A stretch of 64,000 bases of DNA from Patellaria atrata CBS 101060 (lineage: Eukaryota > Ascomycota > Dothideomycetes > Patellariales > Patellariaceae): positions 1,260,500 to 1,324,499 of the forward strand of contig MU006092.1 of the NCBI GenBank assembly GCA_010093705.1, written 5' to 3'. This document shows, piece by piece, positions 47,091-58,428 of this stretch. Below the pieces are notes generated by a model. It ran no database searches and was not told the origin of the DNA. It saw only the letters and a program-made list of their open reading frames with translations. Position 1 is the first letter of the stretch. Each line of letters starts with the position of its first letter. A program made the translations under genes and the position numbers.

Positions 47091-49001
47091 TCAATCAACC
47101 TCCATCAACCGATACCTCCCCCCACCAAACTCCTCTAACGCGTCCTCCACCCTCTCCATAACAGCAAGCACCTTCTCCTCCTCCAACCTCTTCCCAACAA
47201 CCTGCACCGCAACCGGCAAGCCCTCCATAGCCTCCGCATCATAGAACTTATACGCGCCCCTCGCGACTCCATTCAACCCCCTTCCATCCCACCCCTTCGG
47301 AAGCCGATCCACCTTCGCATCAACCCTACTCACAGGCACAATTCCACACGTATAATCCAGTAAATTGAACAAAAACGTATACCCGCACGACGCGACCGCA
47401 TCCTCCATAGCACCATGCGGCAGCGCGGGCGTAGCATTCGGCGGCGTGACAATAACATCCATCTCCCCTTCTTCGCCGCCATCCGAGACAGCATCCTCGC
47501 GCCACCAATCGTGCCACTTGCTCTTATATGCCTCCCTCCGCGCGACCCAACTCCACTGCTCCGCCGCACTCATCGGACCCCACCCCCTTAGCAGACCCGC
47601 CCAGACAGCGTCGCCCGAGACGTAGCGCACCCAGAGGTAGTGCAGATATTTGAGGGGACGCGGGAGGAGGGCGTAGAGACGCATTTGCCAGGCGCCGGGG
47701 TCGGAGGACTCGAAGGGCCGCAGGAAGGAGGAGAAGGTTGTGCAGCCGTCGGAGTTGAGGAGGCGGGAGGCGATGCAGAGGGCCGCGTAGGGGGAGGGCG
47801 GGGTGATGTCGAAAGTGTCGTGGCCGGCGGCACGGAGGGAGGTTACGACGAGGTCGAGGGCGCGGCCGCAGGCGGGGGAGGGGTCGACGACGCCTTTTAG
47901 TGTTCGTTAGTATTGGGTTGAGAGATTACTTTTGGGGACCGCGAGGGGGGGGGGGGATGGGACGGGAGCATAAGTCAAGGCGTGCCGGGGATATGCAAAC
48001 TTACCATCCGTCCGCAGAACCCCTATCCTCAACCTCTTCTTCTCCCTATACTCCTTGACAACATCCTCTCTCCATTCCAGCGGATGCACACTGTGATCGT
48101 ACCGCCACGGCTTCATCTGTATGAAGCTCTTGCTGAAGTACGTCAGATCCGCCAACGTCCTGGCCATAGGACTGAAAACTGCCGCGATGCCCTCTTGGCC
48201 CGGCATGCTCGTATTGACCCCCATCTTCGGCCACCTTCCCGTCGAGCAGCGTAAGCTGTAACACCCACTCCACGCCGCGGGAGCCCTCACGCTGCCCGCC
48301 ACATCGGACCCGATGCCGATCCTGCTCCCCCCAAACGCCAAAATGGCGCCCTCGCCCCCGGTACTCCCGCCCGGTGAGTACTTGGCATTATGCGGGTTCG
48401 TAGTGCGTCCCCAAACGTCGTTGAAGCTCTCAAAGCTCAACAACGTAATGGGCAAATTCGTCTTGACGAACGGGATCGCGCCGGCATCTTTCAGCAAGCG
48501 CACCATGGAGCCATCCTTCTCTGCCTTCTTCCCGGTGAAGGCGGAGTATCCCACGCTGGTCTCGAAGCCCTTGACCTGCACCGAGTCCTTCAAGCTGACG
48601 GGTATGCCCGCGAGCGGGCCCGATAGGTTTATCTGTCCCTCCGTGATCCACGATTCGGCTTCCGGGAAGAGGATTTCGGTGCAGCAGTTTGTCTTTTCGT
48701 GGGCTTTAATCGCGACTTTGCCGTATGTTCTCAGTACATCGACTGGGGAGAGGGTTTTGTTTTGCACATCTTCTACGAGCTTCTGGATCGGGGCATCTAG
48801 GATATCTCGCTCGTTGGAGGCGAGCGGGGATCTGTACGTCTGCGGCAAGCTCGCTATCTTCGAGGCACGTTCTGATTGTTTCCGCTTGCTGCGTTACTGT
48901 CATTATAAGGTGTTTAGGGATAACGGAATGTTAATCGCAAGGGTGGGAAAGGGTGTATACCAGTCGTTACGGTGCTGGAAGTAATCCAGCAGGTACACCA
49001 T
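47091..49001 (-). CDS. Amidase (amidase signature family), fungal acetamidase-like
   Basis: Hydrolyses amides with a Ser-cisSer-Lys triad. Three exons are inferred: 49001-48961, 48888-48005 and 47893-47091, giving 575 aa. Exon 1 codes MVYLLDYFQHRND, which continues after splicing into KRKQSERASKIASLPQ, the usual N-terminal helix of these enzymes. The triad is visible: Lys114 in VSLKDSVQVKG, Ser189 in SPGGSTGGEGA and Ser213 in GIGSDVAGSVR. Exon 3 begins GVVDPSPACGRALDLVV. The third exon is very GC-rich and its minus-strand codons favour C. A G run of 13 lies in the second intron near 47946-47958. Substrate unknown. Confidence 0.9.
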
Positions 49002-49319
49002 GATTACTGTTGTATATGTGAGGTCGTAACCTCGCAATTGAGCACCGAGAATATGAACGGACTCCGCAGCGGGAGAGTTAGGAATACTCTGGGCTTTGTA
49101 ATTGTAGTGGAGCGGCATGTCGTCGGTGAAGCTACACCGACAGAAACCGAGATAAGATATCGCATGGACATACCGCATTGGGCTGGTTACTATACAATCC
49201 ACATATGATATGCCATGCTTCCGAAACATCTCTTCATCATCTTCATTCGCTGTTCTACTTCTGACCTCTTCTAGCTTACAGAACTTTTCGCCCAACTAGC
49301 CCAAACAACAAAGACAGGG

Positions 49320-49690
49320 AAACAAGTGATCTGTGATGTGAGGTCTCTTATAAATCGTAAGTGACCGTTTGAACAGGGGAAAAACCAGAAACCAAAGAGA
49401 TCCATGATGTGAAAGCCTCTCTTAACTTGCAAGCATCCGACTCAAGACAAGGGTTAGAAAAGAAGTGATTCGTGACGTGAGCCCTCTCATAACTCGCAAA
49501 GTGACTGACGAAACATACAAAACTAGAAAGCAAAGTGATCCACCTCTCATAACGTGCAAAGTGGCTTGCAGTAAAACAGGCAATTCGTGGTGTAGCGCCA
49601 CGGGTAACTTGCAGGTAGGTGACAAAAGAGACAAAGACAAGAAAACAAAGTGATCTATGACGTAACGCCATTCATAAGTCGTAAATAAGG
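49320..49690. repeat. Tandem repeat of about 70 bp, about five copies
   Basis: Units begin near 49323, 49394, 49462, 49532 and 49647, with a partial copy near 49579. Each carries AAGTGATC or a variant, a TGACGTGAG-like box and CTCTCATAACTCGCAAAGTG. Open frames through it on the minus strand repeat the same peptide pattern and are a by-product. It sits just upstream of the amidase start. Confidence 0.8.
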
Positions 49691-49767
49691 GAGGATCCAA
49701 TTCTCCCATCCTCCCAGTTGCCAAATGAACCCGTTTTACTCCATGAAATGCGCAAGTAGACTTCGAT

Positions 49768-51976
49768 CTATTCGTGCAACTGGTGCGTAGGACAGCTTCC
49801 TACACCTTTGATGTCCCACCACTTTCGGATACAAGTCTATTTGGAACTATTAGCTTCGAAGACGATATGAGGAAAGCGGCTATTACTCACTTTATGGAAT
49901 TTACAAAAACACTCCAATCTTCCCATTTCATCGCCCTGTTCAAAGTCTTCAAGGCAAAAGACGCATTCTTGCGCCTGCCCGTCTTCGTCAACGCAGTCTT
50001 TTTCTGTAGCTGTGTAGGTCAACATTCGACTGGTCGTTGCTCTTCGGGGTCGAGAGCCTTCAGGTCTGCCTATTCCTGGGGTATCTGGATCGGAAACATG
50101 ACTTGGAACAGAAGATGAAGGATCCGCTGTAGCGGTAGCGGCTCCATACCCGGCTACGCCACCAGTAATTCCCTGACGTCCTAAAGATCCGGCAGCCACG
50201 GGTCCAGCTCCTGCGGGTGGCATAGAGGGAGTTACGGTACCAGAAACTCCGGAAAGTTGGATGCGAATGCATTCTTCGATGTGTCTCTCTCTTGTACTTT
50301 CATCACCGTGAACGCCTTTGGGGGGTAATTCTTCTCCACAAACTGGACATTCGTCCTCTTCGGCAATTTGTCGCCCTGCTTGTAATTGCGGTGGAGGAGC
50401 GACAGGGGGCGCTGGAGGAAGAGGCCGGTTATACGGAAACGGAAAAGGATGGGAGTGGGAAGGACGATGGGAATAAGCAGGACCGAAAGTGCCAGTCGGA
50501 GGGGTTGAGGGTGCATCCATCATTGAGCGATACCGAGAAGCGGCGCCACCAGACGCTGTATTGCTGGGGGTGCGATGCGGGTGGTTATACAGAGCTTCAC
50601 TTTGCAGAATTTGGGCGGGAAAGTTCGAAGTTGGAAACGATGTTGATGGGCTAGGACTTGGAAAGTAATCGTTTAGAATCGGCATTCGTGGTATGCGGGG
50701 GACATTTCCTAGTGGGCTGTGAGTCTGAAGTCGATTCAAGGAAGGTGGGGGGAGGAAGCTCCTATTCAAGTGGGTTACATCTGTTGTCATGTATCGAGGT
50801 TGCGTACCTGGAGGTGTGGTGAAGGAGAATAGCGGCTGAGGAGCTCTGTTGGTACCTTGAGCAAGGTCAAAGCGAGGAAAAGGAAAATGCGGGTTTAGAT
50901 TTGGATCGGGCACACATGGGTTGCATACTCGAACTTCTTCACCGCCACCAAGAGCAGGGTCAATTGGTTGTGCCTCTGATGAATATTCCGACTCAGAAGT
51001 ACGTTCTCCGGTGATTCCAATGAAGTCGGAACCCTTGGCTGGGGATCGAACAACAAACTGGCGAGGGATTGTGATGCGGTGAGTCGAGCAATTATCGCAA
51101 ACGACTCTTCCACATTTTCTACGATATGGGATGTAAGTCACAGCTGCAATCGCGAGCCAAACAGCCGTATATAACAGCATTTTCGCGAAGGTGAGTATTT
51201 GATGTGGTGAGAAAAGGGGGGTTGGTGTGACATTATCTTAGGGGGAAGATGATATATGAGCTAGATAGGCTTTCATTCGGATGCAACAGTGATACAAACA
51301 TAGGCAGTGTACATAAACAAAGGGTTTAAGGAATAGACTCCACATACCTGCAGTGATGTTTGCGTAACCAAAAGGTGAAAGATACGCCACAAACCGGACA
51401 TATTGACGCTTCGTTATCGGGCTGCCATCGGGGCAGTAAAAAGTTGTTTTCTCCACTTTCGGAATGGTTCGCTTCTCTAAAGAGTGGCCTCTCCGGTGAT
51501 GGCCCAGTGAGGTCTATCGCATTCATCGCAGAATCCCCGGGCATCCGTCTACCACCCAACGGCGATAGGTATCCAGCTGGAACATCTTGTGGTAGACCTC
51601 TTCTCCCAGCGCTCGGTGTTGTTAATCTTCGCCTCCGTTCCGCAGCTTGGATATTACGGGCGTCCTCCGCCGTCCGACCACCCGGAACAGCGGGTGGCAA
51701 CATAGAAATACGGTTTGTGGCGCCCCACCCTAGATCTTCGTCATTTGGTTGAGCTGCGATCCTAAGTCGTGGGTCTAAGGAGTTGGGCCAACTTTCGATG
51801 GACGTACGCGACGGATCTGAGGTAGGCTGGTTTGCATCGCTCCGGCTGTGGGGAAGGAATGATGACGGACGAGGATATTGGTCTGTCATGTCATCGTGAG
51901 AAGATTGTTGTCGACGTAAGGTGGGACTGCTCGAGCTCGTAGCGTTATTGTCGGAGGGGTACGGTGATCTATCCAT
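49768..51976 (-). CDS. pib1: FYVE-RING E3 ubiquitin ligase, Pib1-like
   Basis: Pib1 is a RING ligase held on endosomes and the vacuole by a FYVE domain that binds phosphatidylinositol 3-phosphate. Three exons are inferred: 51976-51348, 51118-49891 and 49836-49768, giving 641 aa. The FYVE finger is at about 193-245: CPVCGVSFTFWLRKHHC, then after splicing RKCGRVVCDNCSTHR, and a later CNPC pair. The middle is Pro/Ser-rich, with a further CPVCGEELPPKG ... HIEEC finger. The C-terminal RING reads ECVFCLEDFEQGDEM, CFCKFHKTCIRKWWD and GSCPTHQ, completed only by the short last exon. The 229-bp first intron is longer than usual here. Confidence 0.9.
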
Positions 51977-53160
51977 GATGTTCGTTTGTAATTCGACGTT
52001 AAGTGAAATTTATGCAAATGTAGATAGCCGCCAAACTCTTGGTAATACCTGTTTCCTGATATGTATGTTAGGGAGTCACCGAGAGTCAAGAGGAACTTCC
52101 ATATCTGTACCAAGCTATCGTGCACACCTATTCTAGCTAAAAGCTCTTCGGGTTGTATCGTTCAACGTTTGCGTACTTTTCCCACGAGAAACATACTTCT
52201 AGACAAAATGAACGTCGGGTCTTCGTAAGCGGCTTGGAAAAGTAAAGTTGGTAGAACTAATCGTTACGAACGGGTTGTTGTTGTTGTTCTTTGGAGGAGG
52301 CGTGAACTTTCTTATGCACGTCACCGGTAAGAATCCGGCAATCGGGTCGGCCGTCAGCGTGTCTTGGCCAGAAAAGAGTGAATGTTCGGGGCCGGATATG
52401 AGTTTAGAATGGTAGTTAAAGGTCAAGTGGTGGGAAGAAAAAAAAAATCCGACCAGCGGAGGTTGTTGGAGAGCTCTCGTGTGCCTCTCAGCTTACACAG
52501 TTATGAGAAGAGGTCAAAGCTACGCTATCATGAGAACTACCATACCATGAGCAACAACAATAAATGCAAATGCATGGCAAAATCAATACCTCAATGAATA
52601 CGCAATTACTGAGCGAAATATNNNNNNNNNNNNNNNNNNNNNNNNNNNNNNNNNNNNNNNNNNNNNNNNNNNNNNNNNNNNNNNNNNNNNNNNNNNNNNN
52701 NNNNNNNNNNNNNNNNNNNNNTTTCACATCTCATTATGTGCCTACAGTACATTCTTTCCTCACTTTGAGACTGTGTTACTAATTAAACACTCCTAGAGGA
52801 GCTGAGTTTTGAACTTGAAGCTCATAAGTGAGCATAAGGTAGGCTTATGTACTAGAAAGGACCGCATACAGTCGAATTCTTCTCCCAGTCCAGCCTCTCA
52901 TTTTTTGCATATCTGCGTATTTGCCATAAACACACACATCATTTTTTCCGCCTTCTCGCCACCTGCCTATTAAGCGGCAAATTATCTCTCACCGACTCCG
53001 GTCGCTTTGCCATATCTCTATTTTTGCTATACAATCGAAAGGAAATTCATGATTCGCTAGTAGTGTCTTTCCCAACCTCATTAACCGCCAAATATGATTA
53101 CAATGAAATCAGGAGTATGCTGAAAACAAATTACAAAGAATCGAAGGTCGCTCTCATTCT
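51977..53160. other. Intergenic region with assembly gap
   Basis: 1.2 kb holding the promoter of the FYVE-RING gene, a short GTT repeat near 52275-52290, an A run near 52440, and a 100-N gap. No gene is seen, but sequence is missing. Confidence 0.5.
52622..52721. other. Assembly gap of 100 N
   Basis: Exactly 100 N, so a placeholder length. Flanks are ordinary AT-rich sequence and no gene model crosses it. Confidence 0.98.
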
Positions 53161-56100
53161 CTAACCATTGGTCCTAGAGGGCGTAATAGAGTTTGCTCTA
53201 CTGGTCGTGAAGCTACGACCGGTACTGAGACTTCGTCCTTCCGAGTCGTAGACGACCTCCGCGGAAGTACCAAGATGAGAATCTGCGTACATGCCCGGTT
53301 GAATGTTATCACCGGCGACATGCTGATGTACATAACCTGTACTCAACGGACGTTCCCTCTCGGCCTGCGATGGTGGTGGTGCGAGTGCACCGTCATACAC
53401 ACTCGAAGCTGCCGAAGGACCGCCGGATGGTCTTTCTGGCGAAGGGGACGGTTCCGCCGAGCCGAAAGGTACTCGTCCCATCATATTGCTACTCGGATGG
53501 AGGTGATCAGTAAGGGGCCACTGTGAATTGTTCGATGGCTCAAGAGTAGGTGTCGCTGCTATAGTAGAAAGCCGATTTCCTTGGGTGAGTATCGCAGCAT
53601 CTTGGGAATGAGTTCTCCTTGACGACTTTCGGGGGATTGACGGCACCCTCTCAGTGCCCTTAAGAGTTCCGGGCTTTGATCTTGACGGTCTAGAACTGGC
53701 CTTGGACCCAATTCGACTCGGCATCCTCAGGGCACCTCCAGTATCGATTTCACCTAGGATAGGGGGTACATCCGATACCCGATAATTCTGCATGCTGCTT
53801 TCTTCATCGAAACTATCCTCATCGTCTGAGCTCAATGGGGAAACATGGCGTTGGCTTTCGCTTGTCACTTTCCGTGCTAAACCAAATGGATCTGCTTGGT
53901 TTGTTGGGTTCTCGTCTTGTGGTGACGGAACATCTTGAGGGTCCGGACTATCCTTATATGGCTCCTGGTGGACTGGTGGTGGTGACGCTTCCAGCTCATC
54001 GAGAGGCATCATGGGGGGAGGCGCTCGAGTACTTCTGACAACTTCAAATCCCTTGCCCTTTTCTTTTCTGTTAACACCGAATAAACCTCTCAGCCAACCT
54101 CCAGCAGCAGAAACTGGCCCAACTGGATCAGCAGGTCCTGTCTTCAATTTACGAGTATGAAGGTTGGATAAGGCGGGACCTCGACTGATCCCATAGTAGA
54201 AATCGACTTCTCGGACAGTATAATCCGTAGGTCCTCGGTCAGTAAGATCCGGATTTGAGTCATCCCTATGACGCAGGAATGCCGCTGCAATACTACTGCG
54301 ATTGTGCGAGAATGGGGAATTCTCTGCGGCGTCGGCAGCCTCAATCTTGTCATCAGAGTCCTTGTACGGTGTGGCGGGAGTCTCGACGCTATTTTTGGAA
54401 TTCCTATTTCGGGTTGTCGTAGGAATAAGGGCATCCATGGTAGGTCTACGAGCACGAGGAGGGCGGTAGTACGCATTGGTCGGTTCTACACCTTTCAATC
54501 CAAACGTAGCCCTTCTAGAAGAAGGACCAGCAGATGTGCTTCCACTAGGTAAATATGAGAACGGCGTTTCAGCGCCGCTGGGCTCTGGACTTGCAGCACC
54601 GAATTCACCACCTTGACTGAATTGTTCCAAGCCACTATAACGTTGGTCGGGTGTGTTTTGCTTATTGAGGATCATGGCCGAGCTCGCAGACATGCTTCGA
54701 GTTCTTCCACTCATTAGGTTGATTGATTTATTATCGCCCTCTGGACCAAGCATCGCAGCATCAGAGTTTAGGCTGCTGCGAGCGCCACGGTCCCGACGCC
54801 TTGACAGTTGTCGAGCTCCAAACACCTTCACAAGCCCACCTCTTGAGTCGCCCCCTGCACCTGCTCTCCTTGCTGCAACTTCGATAAGTGTTTGGATGGC
54901 ATTGAGGAAGAAGCCAAATACTAAAACAATTGCATGGAGAAACAGGATGACATACCCTACCCATCCCTTCGGACCTTCCGTCACACCTAATGTAGGGACG
55001 AAGGTAATGCTAAGTAGGACAGTAATAAGCCTGATCGAGGAGAAAAATATGTGGTACGCATTCATGGATGTTTGAGATTGGAATGGACGAAACGCATGAA
55101 TAGTGAGTATCAACACAACCTCACAGATTGCCAATACAACCAACTGAGCTATACCTGAAGGTTGTATCGCTCCGATAGCGGCACCACGAAAGAGGGTCAG
55201 TAGAACAGGAATAAAGGCGAAAGGGGCAGCATGGTCCGAATAGGTATTGTACAGGGGCCCATAGAGTAAGACCGTGGGGAGATCGTCAAAGAGATGTGCC
55301 CTTGGTCGTGTCATGAAGATCATTCGAAAGATCCAAACAGCAAAGAGTAGTAAAACGAGCAGAAGGAAAACTGCAAGTGCAACCACATATGCGGGGGAGT
55401 GAGGGGCGTCGACAAGCTGGAATAAGGACAAGGTCATGATCGGAAGGAGGAAATAATTGTAGACGATTCGAATCGCATTTCCAGCACTGAAGGGCAGGTT
55501 CTTGTTTCGATGATCACCTTCTGGATTTTGAGAAATTTTACGATGACCCCAACGAAAAGCGAAGCATATCTGGAAAAGGACTGTTACACCGAGAAACATG
55601 GCGACTAGCCAGATTGCCATGCCTGCCCAGATATCCTGGTCTTTAGTCATGCCAACGAGTTGTCTGAATCTAGTTAAGCCATAGGTTCCATTTGCGACAT
55701 ATATGCCATCTATAAGGCTCTGGGTACCATCACCGTGGCTGACGAAGCTCTGATTGAACATGAGCGTCGACCAGCTTGCGCGACTGACGACTGGTTGATA
55801 ATATCCTGGATAATTTAAGCTCAAGCAACCAGTAAGTACGATGAATTGTATGTACTGGAGGCAATCTCCAAAACCAGGTGTTACAAGGCGTAGGATATCC
55901 TCATCTCTGCCATAGTTGCTCGTCCAACGAAAAGGATCCCAAGAACCCCACGGACTTAAAGTTGCCGCGAAAATGGTCGAAATTGCTACCAAGGCCAGTA
56001 TAATTGCCGGGACATATCTTATTGTGTTTTCCAACCGAATTCCTAATTCTGGGGTAATGACTGCGGACACGCACCCTATGATGCTCTCGTTTATATCTCC

Positions 56101-56853
56101 TTGGGTGAATGATAACGTGGTTTGAAACGAAGCAAAAGCATATGAACTGTAAAAGTTGTGGGATGTGTTGAATCCAGGCAGGTCATCGGGTTCACTTGCA
56201 TTCTTGAAGAAAGCTGGAGGTACTGGACACTCTGCGTTGATAACGTGATTACAAAAGCTCGTACCTCTATTCATGGCCGGGACATACGTGAGTACTTCGT
56301 ATTTTTCATACAAAGTCGAGAAGTTCCCATAAGAATCTTTGGGCAACTTTCCAAAAACGTCTTTCGGGTCGCTCCAACGCGGATCATCCGCTGGTGGATA
56401 AGTGCCTCCTGTTGCTTGACCAGTGACATTACCATGAACGGTCAACGTCATTCTGTGCTGTGCATCCTCGCTGTATTTTGCATCAAAGAAAAGCGGAACA
56501 AATTGGAGTAGGACGGGGCTATTCTTCCGTGATCGTTCTAGGCAATTCTCGAAATTAACAAAGGCTGCCTCCGTATGCGTCGCTAACATTGACCACGTAA
56601 AAAAGATCGCGATGACGAGGAGTTGGATCGACGTGGGCGTAGACCGAAGTCTTCTGCGTCTAAAAGGGTGCCGTTGCAAAGGATCCACCGCGGTGAGGTC
56701 TGATGTGTCCATGTTTTCTGAATGCAGTGAGCTTCCACTGCTCTCCATAGATAACCAAAAGTCCGTCATTTCATCTCCTGCATCTTCAATTTCTCTCAAG
56801 TATCCAACCTTGTGACTAGAACGATTGTAGCGTGAGGGAGGGTGAGTCTCCAT
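53161..56853 (-). CDS. Spray-type TRP-like membrane protein (fungal TRP/Flc family)
   Basis: The family includes Neurospora Spray and yeast Flc proteins, linked to calcium handling, cell wall upkeep and hyphal growth. One exon of 1230 aa. The start is set at the ATG at 56853 (METHPPSRYNRSS); the open frame runs 126 bp further without an earlier ATG. A first hydrophobic segment at about 76-92 (SIQLLVIAIFFTWSMLA) leads into a lumenal domain with FENCLERSRKNSP, LQFVPLFFDA and HGNVTG, the ML-like domain of this family. About eight more membrane segments lie between 280 and 655. A 570-residue Ser/Pro-rich cytosolic tail follows. Ion conduction is inferred from the family. Confidence 0.88.
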   Translation of the reverse strand: METHPPSRYNRSSHKVGYLREIEDAGDEMTDFWLSMESSGSSLHSENMDTSDLTAVDPLQRHPFRRRRLRSTPTSIQLLVIAIFFTWSMLATHTEAAFVNFENCLERSRKNSPVLLQFVPLFFDAKYSEDAQHRMTLTVHGNVTGQATGGTYPPADDPRWSDPKDVFGKLPKDSYGNFSTLYEKYEVLTYVPAMNRGTSFCNHVINAECPVPPAFFKNASEPDDLPGFNTSHNFYSSYAFASFQTTLSFTQGDINESIIGCVSAVITPELGIRLENTIRYVPAIILALVAISTIFAATLSPWGSWDPFRWTSNYGRDEDILRLVTPGFGDCLQYIQFIVLTGCLSLNYPGYYQPVVSRASWSTLMFNQSFVSHGDGTQSLIDGIYVANGTYGLTRFRQLVGMTKDQDIWAGMAIWLVAMFLGVTVLFQICFAFRWGHRKISQNPEGDHRNKNLPFSAGNAIRIVYNYFLLPIMTLSLFQLVDAPHSPAYVVALAVFLLLVLLLFAVWIFRMIFMTRPRAHLFDDLPTVLLYGPLYNTYSDHAAPFAFIPVLLTLFRGAAIGAIQPSGIAQLVVLAICEVVLILTIHAFRPFQSQTSMNAYHIFFSSIRLITVLLSITFVPTLGVTEGPKGWVGYVILFLHAIVLVFGFFLNAIQTLIEVAARRAGAGGDSRGGLVKVFGARQLSRRRDRGARSSLNSDAAMLGPEGDNKSINLMSGRTRSMSASSAMILNKQNTPDQRYSGLEQFSQGGEFGAASPEPSGAETPFSYLPSGSTSAGPSSRRATFGLKGVEPTNAYYRPPRARRPTMDALIPTTTRNRNSKNSVETPATPYKDSDDKIEAADAAENSPFSHNRSSIAAAFLRHRDDSNPDLTDRGPTDYTVREVDFYYGISRGPALSNLHTRKLKTGPADPVGPVSAAGGWLRGLFGVNRKEKGKGFEVVRSTRAPPPMMPLDELEASPPPVHQEPYKDSPDPQDVPSPQDENPTNQADPFGLARKVTSESQRHVSPLSSDDEDSFDEESSMQNYRVSDVPPILGEIDTGGALRMPSRIGSKASSRPSRSKPGTLKGTERVPSIPRKSSRRTHSQDAAILTQGNRLSTIAATPTLEPSNNSQWPLTDHLHPSSNMMGRVPFGSAEPSPSPERPSGGPSAASSVYDGALAPPPSQAERERPLSTGYVHQHVAGDNIQPGMYADSHLGTSAEVVYDSEGRSLSTGRSFTTSRANSITPSRTNG

Positions 56854-58428
56854 GGACCGTGATCCACACAAGCTCCCTCCCAAATATCGAACGCGCCAAG
56901 CGGCGTTCGTGAATGTGACTTTTGTAAACACTGAGAGTGATCTGTGACGCGTAATATGTTGACCGAAGAATTCGTTCACGAGTTGTAATCTTTAGAAGCG
57001 AACGTATGTAGAAGATGCTGGATCGAACGTAATTGGCGCACAGGGCAGTCGCATAAAACTAGCGGAGTTTCACCGATGATGCTGTAGAAAGCGTTTAGGA
57101 TTGATTCATCGTGACAGTTGGTAGAAGGGAGAAGAGCGAAGGGCGTGAGATGGCGATTGAAAGCGTAGTAGACGTTAGGTGAAGACTGAAGTTTCAGGTG
57201 AGAGATGCGCGATTCAAATGTTGACAAAATTCTGCGAATACGACGCTTAGAACTAGGGGAGATGGGTTGCCGCAATGCAACACATCAGAGGCGCTAAGGT
57301 AATCTCGTCAAACGGGAAACGCGAATGTTTGGGTCCACTCTTAATGACTCTACAAGCCGAATTGGAAGATGGAAAAGATTGAAAGGAAAAGTTAGCAGTT
57401 GTTGGAGATTGTTTGGATTTCGTCGTGGCGAAAGATGATGGATGATTCTCGACAGAAAGATGATGCAGTTCTTCAGACCCATGGGCCGGCTAACTGCTCA
57501 ACAAGGCCCAAAGGCTGCAATCAAGACCTTCAACCCTGCACGTAGATTATAGAAGATGATATACTCCCCCGGGAGGCATACGAGTATGATGGCATCAGTG
57601 GGCATTTACAACTGATAGTCTGACGGAATACGAGATTTGTTCATGCGATACTGCAATTCAACTAGCCGCACGGAATTGATATGCGGTCATTCTACAACGA
57701 ATTATTCCCAGTCCTACTAGAACAACTATAAAAACCTATAGTAGTACAGTACACGCTGTAGCTTAATAGTACACGACACCATCTCAGATTCAGGCGCACC
57801 GTGGGTGGGCTTGTTGGTCGGACCCTCCACTTGGTGTCGATTCTCTATGTCAAGCGCTCTGGAGTTCTATTGACGTCAGCTCTTCTATTCGACATGAGAC
57901 GTCCTCTTCCCCTTGAATGCTGAATGCTGCATTTTATATCATCAACACGTACAGGGCAGTAAGTCAAGTAGGAAAAGTTAAGTAGGAAAAGTTACCTGAG
58001 GGTGTTGATGCAGGTGATGGCATTAAATGGCGGGATGAAACGAAGTGAGTACATCACATCAACGGTGTGGCAGTGCAAATGCTTACAACGAATAAACGCA
58101 GATCACTATCCGAATTAGGCGAAGTCAGACAGCTATTTTTGGCCCTACGCTAACTTCAGCTTTGAGCATGGCATCAAAACTGGCAAATTGTTCAAACAGT
58201 CCAAACAGTCCAAACAACATCAAGCTTCTTTTCATCATTGAAGTCATGATAATTAAGGTACCATCCAAATAAAGTATTCTTGAAGGTCATACGTCCCACT
58301 CAGCAGATTGATGAGATGGTTTCGGATTAACTCCCAATTGACCCGTGTTCATTCATCTCCTCTCCTTCTCCAAACCATGTCCTTCGATCATAACCGGGAG
58401 TCCTGCTGGCCAAATCGAAGCCAGCGCA
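56854..58428. other. Divergent intergenic region, no gene seen
   Basis: 1.6 kb between the Spray-type gene and a small plus-strand gene. Small direct repeats occur: AAGTAGGAAAAGTT twice near 57965-57995 and CAAACAGTC twice near 58192-58215. No supportable gene. Confidence 0.5.

Noticed and set aside
49348-49724. Minus-strand frames with repeated hydrophobic peptide blocks
   Set aside because: They run through the 70-bp tandem repeat, and two overlapping frames are open at once; the repeat explains them.
57961-58215. Short direct repeats (AAGTAGGAAAAGTT twice, CAAACAGTC twice)
   Set aside because: Two copies each of 9-14 bp; ordinary slippage products with no further structure.
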